Source of the DNA: Roseiarcus sp963770035
GTDB taxonomy: Bacteria > Pseudomonadota > Alphaproteobacteria > Rhizobiales > Beijerinckiaceae
Reading direction: 5' to 3'
Length of the DNA: 64,000 nt
NCBI GenBank assembly: GCA_963770035.1
Contig: CAVYON010000002.1
Location: forward strand, 124,001 to 188,000
Made by a program: the position numbers and the translations under genes. Positions 1 through 10,100 of the stretch are shown here, piece after piece. The number at the start of each line of letters is the position of its first letter. Positions within the stretch are counted from its first letter, which is position 1. The notes beneath the pieces were generated by a model that did not search any database, had not been told where the DNA came from, and was given only the letters and a program-made list of their open reading frames with translations.

Positions 1-199
1 TCCACCTGCATTCGCTCGAACACCGTCGATGATGACGCGCAACATATGGCGTCCTGCGCCGCAAAAGCGAGGGCTCGCGAATATCCGCGGGATCAATGCG
101 TATTTGCGTACCGCCGAAGCGCGTGCTCGATCCCTCGAACGGTCTCGTGTCGGCCTTGATCATCCGACTGCAAGAAATCCAAGAGGCACACCGGCAGCC

Positions 200-742
200 T
201 TACGGCCTTTCCGGCAGCATGCGCCGGAGCGCGCCGTCCCGGTCGATCCAGTGGTGCTTGAGTGCGCCCGCGATATGCAGCGCGACAAGGGCCGCTATGG
301 CATAAGCCGCAATCGCGTGGGCGAGAACGCCGCGGGCGAACAGCGTCGCGTCGGGCGGAGCGATGTCCGGGATGACAATGAGGCCGAAGAATTGGGTCGG
401 CACCGGCAGGGGCGACGCGGAGACGAGTAGCCAACCTGCGCCGATCACCGCCAGCGTCAGGACATAGAACGCCGCCTGCACCGCGCGTGACACGAGACCT
501 TCCCAGCCGGCAACGCGCACCGGCGCCACGGACGCGATGCGCGCGACAATACGCAGCGCAGTCAGCACGAGCGCCGCAAAGCCCAGCGACTTGTGCAACT
601 GATAGAGATCAAAGGTCGTTCCAGCGCCGAACGGCGAGTGGGTCATGAGGGAGCCGAGGGCGAGCAGCGCGAGAATCAGCGCCGCATTGAGCCAGTGCAG
701 GACGACGACCGCCGGATTCCAGCGAGGCGGGGCATCAGTCAA
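200..742 (-). CDS. cytochrome b561 family protein
   Basis: Predicted inner-membrane di-haem b-type cytochrome of 180 residues, the usual size for the bacterial cytochrome b561 / CybB family, which passes electrons from the quinone pool. Four hydrophobic segments are visible. Histidines that could ligate haem lie in the first segment (VVLHWLNA), shortly after it (LYQLHKSLG), in the third block (GVLAHAIAAY) and in the last (ALHIAGALKHH). The start codon overlaps the stop of the upstream yceI-like gene by 4 nt (ATGA), so the two are co-transcribed. A b561-YceI pair is a common arrangement whose electron-transfer partner is unknown. Nothing in the 199 bases before it could be called. Confidence 0.9.
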   Translation of the reverse strand: MTDAPPRWNPAVVVLHWLNAALILALLALGSLMTHSPFGAGTTFDLYQLHKSLGFAALVLTALRIVARIASVAPVRVAGWEGLVSRAVQAAFYVLTLAVIGAGWLLVSASPLPVPTQFFGLIVIPDIAPPDATLFARGVLAHAIAAYAIAALVALHIAGALKHHWIDRDGALRRMLPERP

Positions 743-1329
743 AGCCCGGCGGCCTCGCTCGTGATCGTCAGGTCGACGTCGCGCGACACCAGCGGAAAGC
801 CGGAGTTCATTCCGAATTCCAGCCGGTCTATCCTTGTTCTGGCCTTGAATTCGAGCGGTCCCTTGCCGCCCGCCGGTCGCTCGACGTCGACGTCGACCGT
901 CAGCGGCTTGGTCACGCCAAGAAGGGTCAGGTCGCCTGACACCCGGACCATGTGGTCGCTAAGCTTTTCGACCGAGGTCGAGACGAAATCGATCGACGGG
1001 TGCTTGGCGGCGTCGAGAAAGGCGGGCGAGCGCAAATAGTCGGCGAACGAGGCAGAACCGACGTCGACCGACGCGGTGCGGACGTGGAAGGCGACGTGGC
1101 TCTTCTCTGGCCGGTTGAGGTCGATGGCGATCTTTCCGTCGAACGCGTCGAACCGCCCCTCGGTGCGCGGATAGCCGACGGCGTCGATGGCGAAGGCGAT
1201 GGTCGTGCGCGCGGGGTCGATGCGCCATTGCGACGCGGCCTGCGCACAGACAGGCGCGCCGATGGCCGCGATGGCGCCGATCGCCGCGGCGGCGAGTGGC
1301 AAATACGAGGATTCTCGACCACGAGTCAT
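739..1329 (-). CDS. YceI family periplasmic lipid-binding protein
   Basis: A 196-residue exported protein of the YceI lipocalin-like family, which bind isoprenoid or fatty-acid-like ligands in the periplasm. The N-terminus has a basic head, a hydrophobic stretch (residues about 10-28) and an AQA-like signal peptidase site. The mature part opens with the family signature WRIDPARTTIAFAID and carries the conserved segment MVRVSGDLTLLGVTKPLTV. It is the first gene of a two-gene operon with cytochrome b561 and overlaps it by 4 nt. The pairing suggests that YceI delivers or holds a quinone-like ligand for the cytochrome; that is inference. Only 89 bases separate it from the aldehyde dehydrogenase, which lies upstream of it in the minus-strand direction. 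Confidence 0.9.
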   Translation of the reverse strand: MTRGRESSYLPLAAAAIGAIAAIGAPVCAQAASQWRIDPARTTIAFAIDAVGYPRTEGRFDAFDGKIAIDLNRPEKSHVAFHVRTASVDVGSASFADYLRSPAFLDAAKHPSIDFVSTSVEKLSDHMVRVSGDLTLLGVTKPLTVDVDVERPAGGKGPLEFKARTRIDRLEFGMNSGFPLVSRDVDLTITSEAAGL

Positions 1330-1418
1330 GTCCGTCTCCGAATTCGTTAGGCGATTAACGCACGAAGAGGGCGTCGTATTCGATCACAAAGGGGTGTGCG
1401 CCGAGGCGCGTGGCGCGC

Positions 1419-2864
1419 CTAGCTTCGCATCCGCACCATAAAGTCGACCATCCGCCTCGCCAACCCGGAGTAGGGCGGCTGCATCAGCATCTGGACGGAC
1501 GAAACCGGTCCCTGCTGGAACACGGGCCGCATTTTCGAGAAGGTCTCGAAACCCTCTCGGCCGTGATAACACCCCATGCCACTGGCGCCGACGCCGCCGA
1601 ACGGCAGGTCGTGCTGACCGACGTGCAAAATCGCGTCGTTGACCGAGACTCCGCCCGAGAGGACGCGGGAAATGTAGAAATCCCTCGTCGCGCGGTCATG
1701 GGTGAACGGGTAGAGGGCGAGCGGCCGGTCGCCGGCGTTGATCGCGTCGGCGACCTCCTGCCGCTCGTCATAGACCCGGATGGGCAGGATCGGCCCGAAA
1801 ATCTCGCGCTTCATCACCTCCATGTCGGGCGTCGGATGGAGGACGATGTGGGGCGGGAACTTGCGCTTCGACGCGTCCGGCGTCTGCCCTTCGGCGAGAT
1901 TGACCAGCGTCGCGCCCTTGGCCCGGGCGTCCTCGAGCGCCGCCGTCAGGCGGTCGTAGGCGCGCTGGTCGATGATCGAGGTGAAGTCGGGGCCGTTGAT
2001 GTCCGGATAGCGCTTCGCGAAGAGTCGCTTGCAGGCGTCGACGAACTCCGTTTCCTTGCCCTTCGGCAGGAACAGATAGTCGACGGCGAGGCAGGTCTGG
2101 CCGGCGTTTAGCATCTTCGCCCACAGGATGCGCTCGGCCGCCGTCTTGATCGGGAAGTCCGGCGCGACCACCGCGGGGGACTTGCCGCCGAGCTCCAGTG
2201 TCACGGGCGTGAGGTTCAGGGCGGCGTTGGCCATCACCGCCCGCCCGGTCTTGCCGGAGCCCGTGAAGATCAGGTGGTCGAACGGCAGCAAGGAGAAGGC
2301 GGGTCCTCGTCCGCCGCCGTCGTCGAAGAAGGCAAGCTTGTCCTCGGGAAAGTATTTGGGCGAGACGTCGATCAAGAGCTCCGCCAGGCGGCGCGAGTTC
2401 TCAGACATCTTGACCATCGCCCGGTTGCCGGCGGCGAAGATGCTGACCAGCGGTCCAAGGCTCAGCATCAGCGGATAGTTCCACGGGACGATGACCCCGA
2501 CCACCCCGAGCGGCTGGGGGATGAGGCGGTTTCGCGCGCCGGCGAAGGTCATCAGGTCGACCGCCCGGCGTTGCGGTCGCATCCACCATTTGAGACGTTT
2601 CGCTGCGTCGTGCGCCGCGTCGATCACGAAGAAGATCTCGGCGAATTTCGTCTCGAATTCGCTGCGATTGCCGAAGTCGGCGCTGATTGCAGCGACAATC
2701 GCCGCCTCATTGTCCCGGACGAGGCGGGCAAGCGCCTTGAGATCGGCGACCCGCTCGGCGTGGGCCCGCTCGGGGGCTTTCAGGTAGGCCGCGCGCTGGG
2801 CGTCAAAGCAGGTCTGGAATTCGGCCGGGATTGCGACGTCGGGGTGAAAAGCGGGCGCGTTCAT
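1419..2864 (-). CDS. coniferyl aldehyde dehydrogenase
   Basis: A 481-residue NAD(P)-dependent aldehyde dehydrogenase of the coniferyl-aldehyde / long-chain group that lacks a C-terminal membrane anchor. It would oxidise coniferyl or related aldehydes to the acid. The catalytic glutamate sits in TLELGGKSP and the nucleophilic cysteine in NAGQTCLAVDY. The Rossmann strand motif is FTGSGKTGRAVM, and the GGVSVNDAILHVGQHDLPFGG tail region is typical of this subgroup (quoted here only as a landmark near residues 430-450). The frame is open upstream to 3476, but that region overlaps cobT antisense. The ATG at 2864 gives the family N-terminus (MNAPAFHPD) and is preferred. No lignin-degradation genes lie around it, so its physiological substrate is uncertain. 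Confidence 0.88.
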   Translation of the reverse strand: MNAPAFHPDVAIPAEFQTCFDAQRAAYLKAPERAHAERVADLKALARLVRDNEAAIVAAISADFGNRSEFETKFAEIFFVIDAAHDAAKRLKWWMRPQRRAVDLMTFAGARNRLIPQPLGVVGVIVPWNYPLMLSLGPLVSIFAAGNRAMVKMSENSRRLAELLIDVSPKYFPEDKLAFFDDGGGRGPAFSLLPFDHLIFTGSGKTGRAVMANAALNLTPVTLELGGKSPAVVAPDFPIKTAAERILWAKMLNAGQTCLAVDYLFLPKGKETEFVDACKRLFAKRYPDINGPDFTSIIDQRAYDRLTAALEDARAKGATLVNLAEGQTPDASKRKFPPHIVLHPTPDMEVMKREIFGPILPIRVYDERQEVADAINAGDRPLALYPFTHDRATRDFYISRVLSGGVSVNDAILHVGQHDLPFGGVGASGMGCYHGREGFETFSKMRPVFQQGPVSSVQMLMQPPYSGLARRMVDFMVRMRS

Positions 2865-3044
2865 GGTTATGCCTTTGGGCGTCGATCCCCAGCGCTGCGC
2901 CGGGCTAGTGACGCCTGAACCCGAATCTAGGCCGACGGTTGAGCCCGTCAATGACACACCGGTCTCGAACGCCGTGGCTGAGCCGTTTTCGAATTCCGAG
3001 CCGTTTCCTTGCGACCCGCCGCAGCCGGAGGCATAAAGCCGATC

Positions 3045-5006
3045 ATGTCCACCATCGACGTCAAGCCGACCAGCAACCGCAAGCCCGGCGGCAAGTCCGA
3101 CGCGGCGAACGATCCGTTCAAGCTGGCGGTCGCCTCCTGCACGCGGGCGCTCGCCCGCAATCCCGAACTCGAAGTGACCTTCTCCACCGACAAGCCGGCG
3201 CTGATGACCGGACCGGAGGGGGCCAAGGCGCGCCTGCCCGAGCCGCCGCGCAAGGCCAATCCGCGCGAGGCGGCGATCCTGCGCGGGGTGGCGGATTCCT
3301 TCGCCCTCCGGCTCGCCTGCCACAGCGAGGCGGTCCATCGCCGTCTCGCGCCGCAGAACCCCGCCGCGCGCGCCCTGTTCGACGCCGTCGAGCAGGCCCG
3401 CGTCGAGGCGATCGGCTCGCGGCGCATGGAGGGGGTGGCCGCCAATCTTGCCGCCATGCTCGACGACCGTTGGCACAAGAGCCCGTTCGCCGAGGCCCGC
3501 TCGCGCGAGGAGGCGCCGCTCGAGGAGGCAGTCGCGATGCTGGCGCGCGAGCGCCTGACCGGCCTAAAGCCGCCGGCGGGCGCGGAGCGGCTGACCGACT
3601 TGTGGCGCGGCTTTGTCGAGGAGAAGGCCGGGGTCGAACTCGACAAGCTCGGCGCCGCCATCCACGACCAGCGCGGCTACGCCAGGCTCATCCAGAAGCT
3701 TTTGACCTCGCTCGGCCTCGCCAACGACGCCGAGGCCGACCCGGACGAGCAGGCGGACGATCAGGAGAAGCCGCCGCCGGAGGAGGCGGAGGACGCCGAA
3801 GGCGAGGGCGAAGAGAGCCAGTCCCAGGACGCGATGCAGCGCGAGGCGGCCGACGACACCACCGACGACGCCGACGAGGGCACGATGGACACGGTCGAGG
3901 CGCCGTCGTCCGAGCTCGACGACGAGGGCGAGGCCGGCGACGCCGAGGAGGCCGCCGAGAACCGTCCGCCGCAGACCCCGTCGCAGGACCGGCGCACCAC
4001 CGATTACAAGGCCTACACCACCCGGTTCGACGAGGAAGTCGCGGCCGACGAGCTCTGCGACCCCGAGGAATTGCAACGCCTGCGCGAGTATCTCGACAAG
4101 CAGCTGCAGAACCTGTCCGCCGTCGTGGCGCGGCTCGCCAACCGGCTGCAGCGGCGGCTGATGGCGCAGCAGAACCGCTCCTGGGAGTTCGACCTCGAGG
4201 AGGGCGTCCTCGACTCCGCGCGCCTGACGCGCATCATCATCGACCCGCAGCAGCCGTTGTCCTTCAAGCAGGAGAAGGACATGGAGTTCCGCGACACGGC
4301 GGTCACGCTGCTGATCGACAATTCGGGCTCGATGCGCGGCCGGCCGATCACGGTGGCGGCGACCTGCGCCGACATCCTCGCCCGCACCCTCGAGCGCTGC
4401 GGCGTCAAGGTCGAGATCCTCGGCTTCACCACCCGCGCCTGGAAGGGCGGGCAGGCGCGCGAGGCCTGGCTGCAGGCCGGCAAGCCGCCGAACCCCGGCC
4501 GGCTCAACGACCTGCGCCATCTCATCTACAAGGCGGCCGACGCGCCCTGGCGGCGGTCGCGCAAGAACCTCGGCCTGATGATGCGCGAGGGGCTGCTCAA
4601 GGAGAACATCGACGGCGAGGCGCTTGCCTGGGCGCACGAGCGGCTCATCGGCCGGGCGGAACAGCGCAAGATCCTGATGATGATCTCGGACGGCGCGCCG
4701 GTCGACGATTCGACGCTGTCGGTCAATCCCGGCAATTACCTCGAGCGGCACTTGAGGTACGTCATCGAGGAGATCGAGACCCGCTCGCCGGTCGAGCTCA
4801 TCGCCATCGGCATCGGCCACGACGTGACGCGCTACTACAGGCGCGCCGTGACGATCGTCGACGCCGAGGAGCTCGGCGGGGCGATGACGGAGAAGCTCGC
4901 GGAACTGTTCGATGAGAAAGCCGCTCCGGCGAAGCGTGCCCGGACCGCCCCGGCGCGCACCGCCTCGCGGCGCAAGCAGGGTTTTGGGCTCAGCGTGACG
5001 CCCTGA
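3045..5006 (+). CDS. cobT: cobaltochelatase subunit CobT
   Basis: A 653-residue subunit of the aerobic ATP-dependent cobaltochelatase (CobN-CobS-CobT), which inserts cobalt into hydrogenobyrinate a,c-diamide during cobalamin synthesis. The order is an N-terminal helical domain, a very acidic linker at about residues 230-315 rich in Asp/Glu, and a C-terminal von Willebrand A domain with the metal-ion site LLIDNSGSMRG near residue 420 and a later ISDGAPVDDSTL. The last 30 residues are basic (Arg/Lys/Ala). The ATG at 3045 is preferred over a TTG at 3009 because it has a GGAGG upstream and matches the family start. cobS, often adjacent in alphaproteobacteria, is not in the window. Confidence 0.95.
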   Translation: MSTIDVKPTSNRKPGGKSDAANDPFKLAVASCTRALARNPELEVTFSTDKPALMTGPEGAKARLPEPPRKANPREAAILRGVADSFALRLACHSEAVHRRLAPQNPAARALFDAVEQARVEAIGSRRMEGVAANLAAMLDDRWHKSPFAEARSREEAPLEEAVAMLARERLTGLKPPAGAERLTDLWRGFVEEKAGVELDKLGAAIHDQRGYARLIQKLLTSLGLANDAEADPDEQADDQEKPPPEEAEDAEGEGEESQSQDAMQREAADDTTDDADEGTMDTVEAPSSELDDEGEAGDAEEAAENRPPQTPSQDRRTTDYKAYTTRFDEEVAADELCDPEELQRLREYLDKQLQNLSAVVARLANRLQRRLMAQQNRSWEFDLEEGVLDSARLTRIIIDPQQPLSFKQEKDMEFRDTAVTLLIDNSGSMRGRPITVAATCADILARTLERCGVKVEILGFTTRAWKGGQAREAWLQAGKPPNPGRLNDLRHLIYKAADAPWRRSRKNLGLMMREGLLKENIDGEALAWAHERLIGRAEQRKILMMISDGAPVDDSTLSVNPGNYLERHLRYVIEEIETRSPVELIAIGIGHDVTRYYRRAVTIVDAEELGGAMTEKLAELFDEKAAPAKRARTAPARTASRRKQGFGLSVTP

Positions 5007-5080
5007 GCCACGCATAGCATTTCGAGCGCCGCCAATCTTAAGTTTGGCCGCCACCAGTCCGGCCGGATTGCCGATGTTCT

Positions 5081-5572
5081 TTACGGACGTCCGATCAGCG
5101 TGTGACGAGACGCAGCTGTCCAAGCCTCGTGCGGCGCAGCGACGAGACGGCGAATGAGCGCCGCAGCCTCTGGCAGCGCCGCGACGACAGGCGGCGACAA
5201 GTCTTCACCGAGCGCGAAGGAAGCGGCGCCGATCGCGACGAGGAAGGCGCAAGGTCGTGCGTCGTACAGGCGTTCGGCCAGGAGCAGGAGCGCCTCAGGA
5301 CTGATATGATGGGTCAGCGTCGTCGCGCCTGGCTCCGCGCCTGCCGTAAGCCGGCGTACGGCAACGGCGCCGGGCTCAAGCGTTGCCGTCGCGTCGACGA
5401 ACACGACCACGTCGCGGCCGCGGAAATCGTCGGCCAGTTCTGGGACGAGCTGGCCCAAGATCTGCACGGCGACGCCTTCCGTCGCCGCGAGGCGTTCTGC
5501 GACTCGCGCCCCGACGCCGTCATCGCTTCGGAACCTGTCTCCATAGCCGATGACCAGGGCCGCCTCTACCAC
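5081..5572 (-). CDS. [NiFe] hydrogenase maturation protease (HoxW/HyaD type)
   Basis: A 163-residue endopeptidase of the HyaD/HybD/HoxW family. It clips the C-terminal tail of the hydrogenase large subunit after nickel has been inserted. The N-terminal motif ALVIGYGDRFRSDDGVG, the DATATLEPG segment and LTHHISPEALL provide the acidic and histidine residues that bind nickel in the precursor. It sits about 1 kb upstream of hoxE but on the opposite strand and separated by a thioredoxin gene. Its natural substrate is therefore probably the HoxH precursor encoded at 11553-12971; this is inference from proximity. No other hydrogenase accessory (hyp) genes are present. Confidence 0.88.
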   Translation of the reverse strand: MVEAALVIGYGDRFRSDDGVGARVAERLAATEGVAVQILGQLVPELADDFRGRDVVVFVDATATLEPGAVAVRRLTAGAEPGATTLTHHISPEALLLLAERLYDARPCAFLVAIGAASFALGEDLSPPVVAALPEAAALIRRLVAAPHEAWTAASRHTLIGRP

Positions 5573-5797
5573 GCTGTCCTCTCTTTCGGTGTTCCCTTCA
5601 GTCCCTCTTCAGTTCCTGAATCTTGACGGAGGCTTCCTGAAGGCCAGCCAATTCCGTCGAGCTGTGGCGACTTTGTCCACCAATTGATCTGTCGCAACGC
5701 GCCGCCCTCGCCGACCTGCTATTCAAGAAGTCGCCAGCGTGATTGACCGCGCTCCCAAACGACGGTTCCACCGCCAGCAATGTAGAAGGCGGACGAT

Positions 5798-6124
5798 ATG
5801 TCAAGCATTGCGAATGTCACGGACTTGAGTTTCGATTCGGAAGTGATGAAGTCCAGCGAACCCGTCGTAGTTGATTTTTGGGCGGAATGGTGTGGCCCGT
5901 GCCGGAACATCGCACCGGCCCTAGACGAGATCGCGTCTGACCTGCAAGGCAAGGTGAAGATTGCCAGGCTCAACGTCGACGAAAACCCCGAAGTGACCGG
6001 TAGGTACGGGATCCATTCGATTCCGACCTTGATGATCTTCAAGAACGGAAAGAGCGTCGGTTCCAAGGTCGGCGCCGAGACGAAGTCCGAATTGTCCCAC
6101 TGGATCGCCACCACGGTCCGTTAG
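5798..6124 (+). CDS. trxA: thioredoxin
   Basis: A 108-residue cytoplasmic thioredoxin, the standard family length. The redox motif WCGPC is at residues 31-35 and the cis-proline at about 76 (HSIPTLMIF). It reduces protein disulphides with electrons from thioredoxin reductase. It stands between the divergently oriented hydrogenase protease gene and the hoxEFUYH operon, so it may be a dedicated redox partner for the hydrogenase region rather than the general housekeeping copy. The sequence alone does not decide this. Confidence 0.95.
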   Translation: MSSIANVTDLSFDSEVMKSSEPVVVDFWAEWCGPCRNIAPALDEIASDLQGKVKIARLNVDENPEVTGRYGIHSIPTLMIFKNGKSVGSKVGAETKSELSHWIATTVR

Positions 6125-6590
6125 GCGAACGCAAGCGCGCGCCGCTCAGACCGAGAGATCCGCGCGGGCCGTTTGCGGCGCTGACGCGATAGGCAGATAG
6201 GCGCGCGACACTTGGTCACCTTGCGCGCAGCTTCTCGCGGGCGATTAAGTGCCGCAACACGAGTTCTCGATTCTTCAGACATAGGACTTCCGAAGGTTCG
6301 CCGCGTTCAGGTCGACGCCGGAAGGACGTAGAGGTTCAACGGGTAGGGTAAATGCGTTGTGACCTCCGAAAGCGGAAGGGCGTCCCAGAGGGACGCGAGG
6401 TCATCCGGAGCGCACGTCGCGGCGCCGAAGACGCCTTGACTGGCTTCACACTCGTAGTCGACGACTTAAGGGATAGCCCGGCGCCCGTGTGGCCGCGTCA
6501 ATGGCCGCGATTTCTCGGGCAAGTTTCCGTTCGATCTTACGGACGTGGCACGCCGCCGAACAACGCTCACGCCGGGCAGGGAGACGAGTG
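6125..6590 (+). other. intergenic region upstream of hoxE, no gene seen
   Basis: About 466 bases separate trxA from hoxE. Short open frames exist, but none has a ribosome-binding site or a recognisable family. The last 10 bases hold the hoxE ribosome-binding site (AGGGAGACG). The region must contain the hox operon promoter, yet I found no clear sigma-54 or FNR-type site. Confidence 0.5.
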
Positions 6591-7127
6591 ATGCAGAGCC
6601 TCGCCACGCAACGATTCGCGAATTTCGATCAGGCGTTCGTCGATACGGTCGTCGCGGAACAGGTTGGCCGCCCGGGCGCGCTCCTGGGAATCCTGGAAAG
6701 AGTGCAGGAGCACGAGCCCGCGCACTACCTGCCGGCGGAAGTCCTGGAATACGTGGCGGCGAAGACGGCGACCCCGCTCTCCCAAGTCTATAGCGTCGTG
6801 ACTTTCTATGCGCTTTTCAGCCTCGAGCCGCAGGGCCGCAACACCGTCTGCATCTGCCGCGGCACCGCCTGCCACACCCGCGGTTCGCGCGACCTCCTGG
6901 AGACGGCGATGATGCGGCTGGGCCTGCAAAGCGCCGAGGACGGCGAGGTTGAAAGCCTTTCCGCCACCACGCCAGACGGCGGCGCGACCTTGCGGACGGT
7001 CGCCTGCTTCGGCCAGTGCGCGCTCGCGCCCGTGGTCGAGGTCAACCACACCATCTTCGGACACATGAACGAGCGCTCGCTGCAAAAGGAGCTTGACGCT
7101 CTCGACCAGGAAGGCCGTCGGTCATGA
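6591..7127 (+). CDS. hoxE: NAD(P)-linked hydrogenase diaphorase subunit HoxE
   Basis: A 178-residue thioredoxin-like [2Fe-2S] protein homologous to NuoE of complex I. It is the small electron-transfer subunit of the diaphorase module of the bidirectional hydrogenase. The four cluster cysteines are visible as CRGTAC (first pair) and CFGQC (second pair). An N-terminal helical domain (YLPAEVLEYVAAKTATPLSQ) precedes the ferredoxin fold. The ATG at 6591 follows AGGGAGACG; an upstream in-frame start at 6489 would add residues with no family match. It is the first gene of hoxEFUYH and overlaps hoxF by 4 nt. Confidence 0.93.
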   Translation: MQSLATQRFANFDQAFVDTVVAEQVGRPGALLGILERVQEHEPAHYLPAEVLEYVAAKTATPLSQVYSVVTFYALFSLEPQGRNTVCICRGTACHTRGSRDLLETAMMRLGLQSAEDGEVESLSATTPDGGATLRTVACFGQCALAPVVEVNHTIFGHMNERSLQKELDALDQEGRRS

Positions 7128-10100
7128 CCGCCATTCGCGATTTTGCTGGCTTCAACGCGGTCCACGACGCCGGCCTCGCCAAGCTGCTGCCGCCCCGGCC
7201 GCGCATCGCCGTCGGTATGGGCACCTGCGGATCGGGCAATGGCGCGGAGGCGGTGATGCACGCCTTCGCCGAAGCCATCAATCAGCGTGGCCTCGATATC
7301 GATCTGGTGCGTACCGGCTGTTTCGGTTTCTGCGCCGAAGAGCCGCTGGTCAACGTCCGCCTGCCCGGCCAGCCGTTGGTTATCCTGCACCGCGTGCAGG
7401 TCAATCACGTGGAGCGAATCCTCGACGACCTGGCCGCCAAGACTGTTCCCGCCGACCTGGCGTTGTGCCGGATCGAGGAATGGAACCATCTCACTTCGCA
7501 CGTTCACTATGGCGCCGGCTTCAGCGATATCCCTCTGTGGAACGAGGTGCCTTTCTTTCGCGGCCAGAAGAAGATCGTCCTGCGCAACGCCGGATTGATC
7601 AATCCCGACGACATCGAGGAGTACATCGCCGTCGGCGGCTACCAGGCCCTCTACAAGGTGTTGATCGACGGCAAACCCGAGGCGGCCAACGAACAAATCA
7701 AGGAATCCGGCCTGCGCGGGCGGGGGGCGCCGGCTACTCGGCCGGTCAGAAATGGGAATTCCTGCGCAAGGCCGTCGCCGAGCGCAAGTTCCTGATCTGC
7801 AACGCTGATGAGGGCGATCCCGGCGCCTACATGAACCGGAACGAAATCGAGAGCGATCCGCACGCCTTGATCGAGGGCATGGCGATCGGCGCCTACATCA
7901 CTGGGGCGACGGACGGCGTCATCTATATCCGCGCCGAGTATCCTCTCGCCGTCCACCAGCTGAAGGTGGCGATAGGCCAGGCCCGGGAATACGGCCTTCT
8001 GGGCAAGGATATCCTGGGACGCGGATTTCGCATTCGACATCGACGTGGTCGAAGGCGCGGGCGCCTTCGTTTGCGGCGAAGAGACGGCGCTGATTGCCTC
8101 GCTCGAAGGGCGCGCCGGCCGGCCTCGCCCGCGCCCGCCGTTTCCCGCGCAAAAGGGCGTCTGGGGTTACCCTACCAATATCAACAACGTCGAGACTTGG
8201 TTCAACATCGCCCCGATCATTGCTCTGGGGCCGGCCTGGTTCTCGGAAACCGGCGGCGGCGCCAGCTCTGGCACCAAGGTCTTCTCGCTTGTCGGCAAGA
8301 TCAGGAACACCGGGCTCGTCGAAATGCCGCTCGGGACGCCGCTCGGGAATTTCGTCCACGCGGTGGGCGGCGGCGGCCTTTACGGCCATCCGATCAAGGC
8401 GGTGCAGACCGGCGGGCCGTCCGGCGGCTGCATCCCGCCCGACCTGTTCGAGACCCCGGTCGATTATGAATCCCTGGGCAAACTCGGCGCCATCATGGGG
8501 TCGGGCGGCATGGTCGTGATGGACGAAGACAACTGCATGGTCGACGTCGCCCGCTACTTCATTCAGTTCACCCGCTCTGAATCCTGCGGCAAATGCACGC
8601 CCTGCCGGGTCGGGCTGGACCAGGCGCTGCGCATCCTCACCCGCATCACCAAGGGCCAGGGGCGCGAGGAGGATCTCGCCGACCTCGACGAGCTCGGGCG
8701 GATGATCCGCGAGACGTCGCTCTGCGCGCTCGGGCAGACGGCGCCCAACTCGCTCCTGACCACCTTGCGGCATTTCCACGACGAGTTCGAGGACCACATT
8801 CGGGCGAAGCGCTGCCGCGCCGGCGTTTGCCAGGACCTCGTGCTCTCACCCTGTGAGAACAGCTGCCCGCTGCACATGAACATCCCGCGCTTCCTCGAGC
8901 TCTACAAGGAGGGGCGGCTCAACGACGCCTTCCTGTCCGTGATCATGGACAATCCGCTGCCCGCCTCGACTGGCCGGGTTTGCCAGCATCCGTGCGACAA
9001 CCGCTGCCGCCGTCAGACCGTGGACGAGTCGGTCAATATGCGCGAGGTGCATCGCCTGATCGCCGACAATATCCTCATGACCGACGCTTTCGAGGCGGCG
9101 GCGGCGGACATCGTCGCCCGCAAGCTCCCGCTGAGCGGCCGCAAGGTCGCAGTGGTCGGTGCGGGTCCGGCCGGGCTTGCCGCGGCCTTCTATCTGGCGC
9201 TGCTCGGGCATGCGGTGACCGTGTTCGAATCCCACGCCGAGCCCGGAGGCATGCTCCGTTATGCGCTGCCGGAATACCGGCTTCCCAAAACGGTGCTCGA
9301 TCGCGAGATCGAGATCATCCGTCGCCTGGGCGTGCAGTTCGTCTTCAACACCGTGGTCGGCGAGGACCTCTCGCTCAACGAACTGGACGCCGGATTCGAT
9401 GCGGTGTTCCTGTCGATCGGCACCTGGAAGGAATCCTGGGTTTATCTGCCCGGGACGGAACTCGCCGGCGTGCGGCCCGCGCTGCCGTTCCTCGAAGGGG
9501 TGGCGACCGGCGAGGCCATGTCGCTCGGTCACCATGTAGCGGTGATCGGCGGCGGCAACGCGGCCATCGATTCGGCTCGCACCGCCGTCCGCCTCGGCGC
9601 CTCCGCCACCGTCATCTACCGGCGCGAACGCAAGGACATGCCCGCCATCGAGGAGGAGGTGGACGCGGCCGAGCAGGAGGGCGTGCGCTTCCAGTTTCTC
9701 GCCGCACCCCACCGCATCGTCGGCGAACGCGGCGAGGTGAAGGGCGTGGAGGTGGTCAAGACTCGTCTCGGCGAATTCGATTCGTCCGGCCGCCGCCGTC
9801 CCATCCTGACCGACGAGGTTCGGATGATCCGCTGCAGCAGCGTCATTCTCGCGGTCGGCGAGGCGGTGGACCGCGACTTCTGCGCGGCGTCCGGTCTCAG
9901 CGTCAAGGAGAATGGCGTACTCGACGTCAATCGCTACACGCTGGAGACCAGCCGCGAGAAGTTCTTTGCCGGCGGCGATCTGGTCACAGGGGCGTCCAAC
10001 ATTTCCAACGCCATGGGATACGGCAAGGATGCGGCGCGCCATATCGACACGCGCCTCAGCGGGCGGTCGCGGTTCGACGAGATCCTGCCGAAGTTCGCCT

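Noticed and set aside
1419..3476. A 685-residue aldehyde dehydrogenase with a long N-terminal extension
   Set aside because: The extra 204 residues are antisense to cobT and low-complexity; the family start is at 2864.
3564..5123. 519-residue open frame antisense to cobT
   Set aside because: Third-position GC effect in a GC-rich gene; no domain and no ribosome-binding site.
5684..5697. TTGAT-CTGT-CGCAA as an FNR/FixK box upstream of trxA
   Set aside because: Only the first half matches TTGAT-N4-ATCAA; the second arm shares three bases. Too weak to call.
9210..9240. GTTCGAATCCC resembling a tRNA T-loop
   Set aside because: It lies inside the conserved FAD-binding coding sequence of hoxF; no acceptor or anticodon stem can be built around it.
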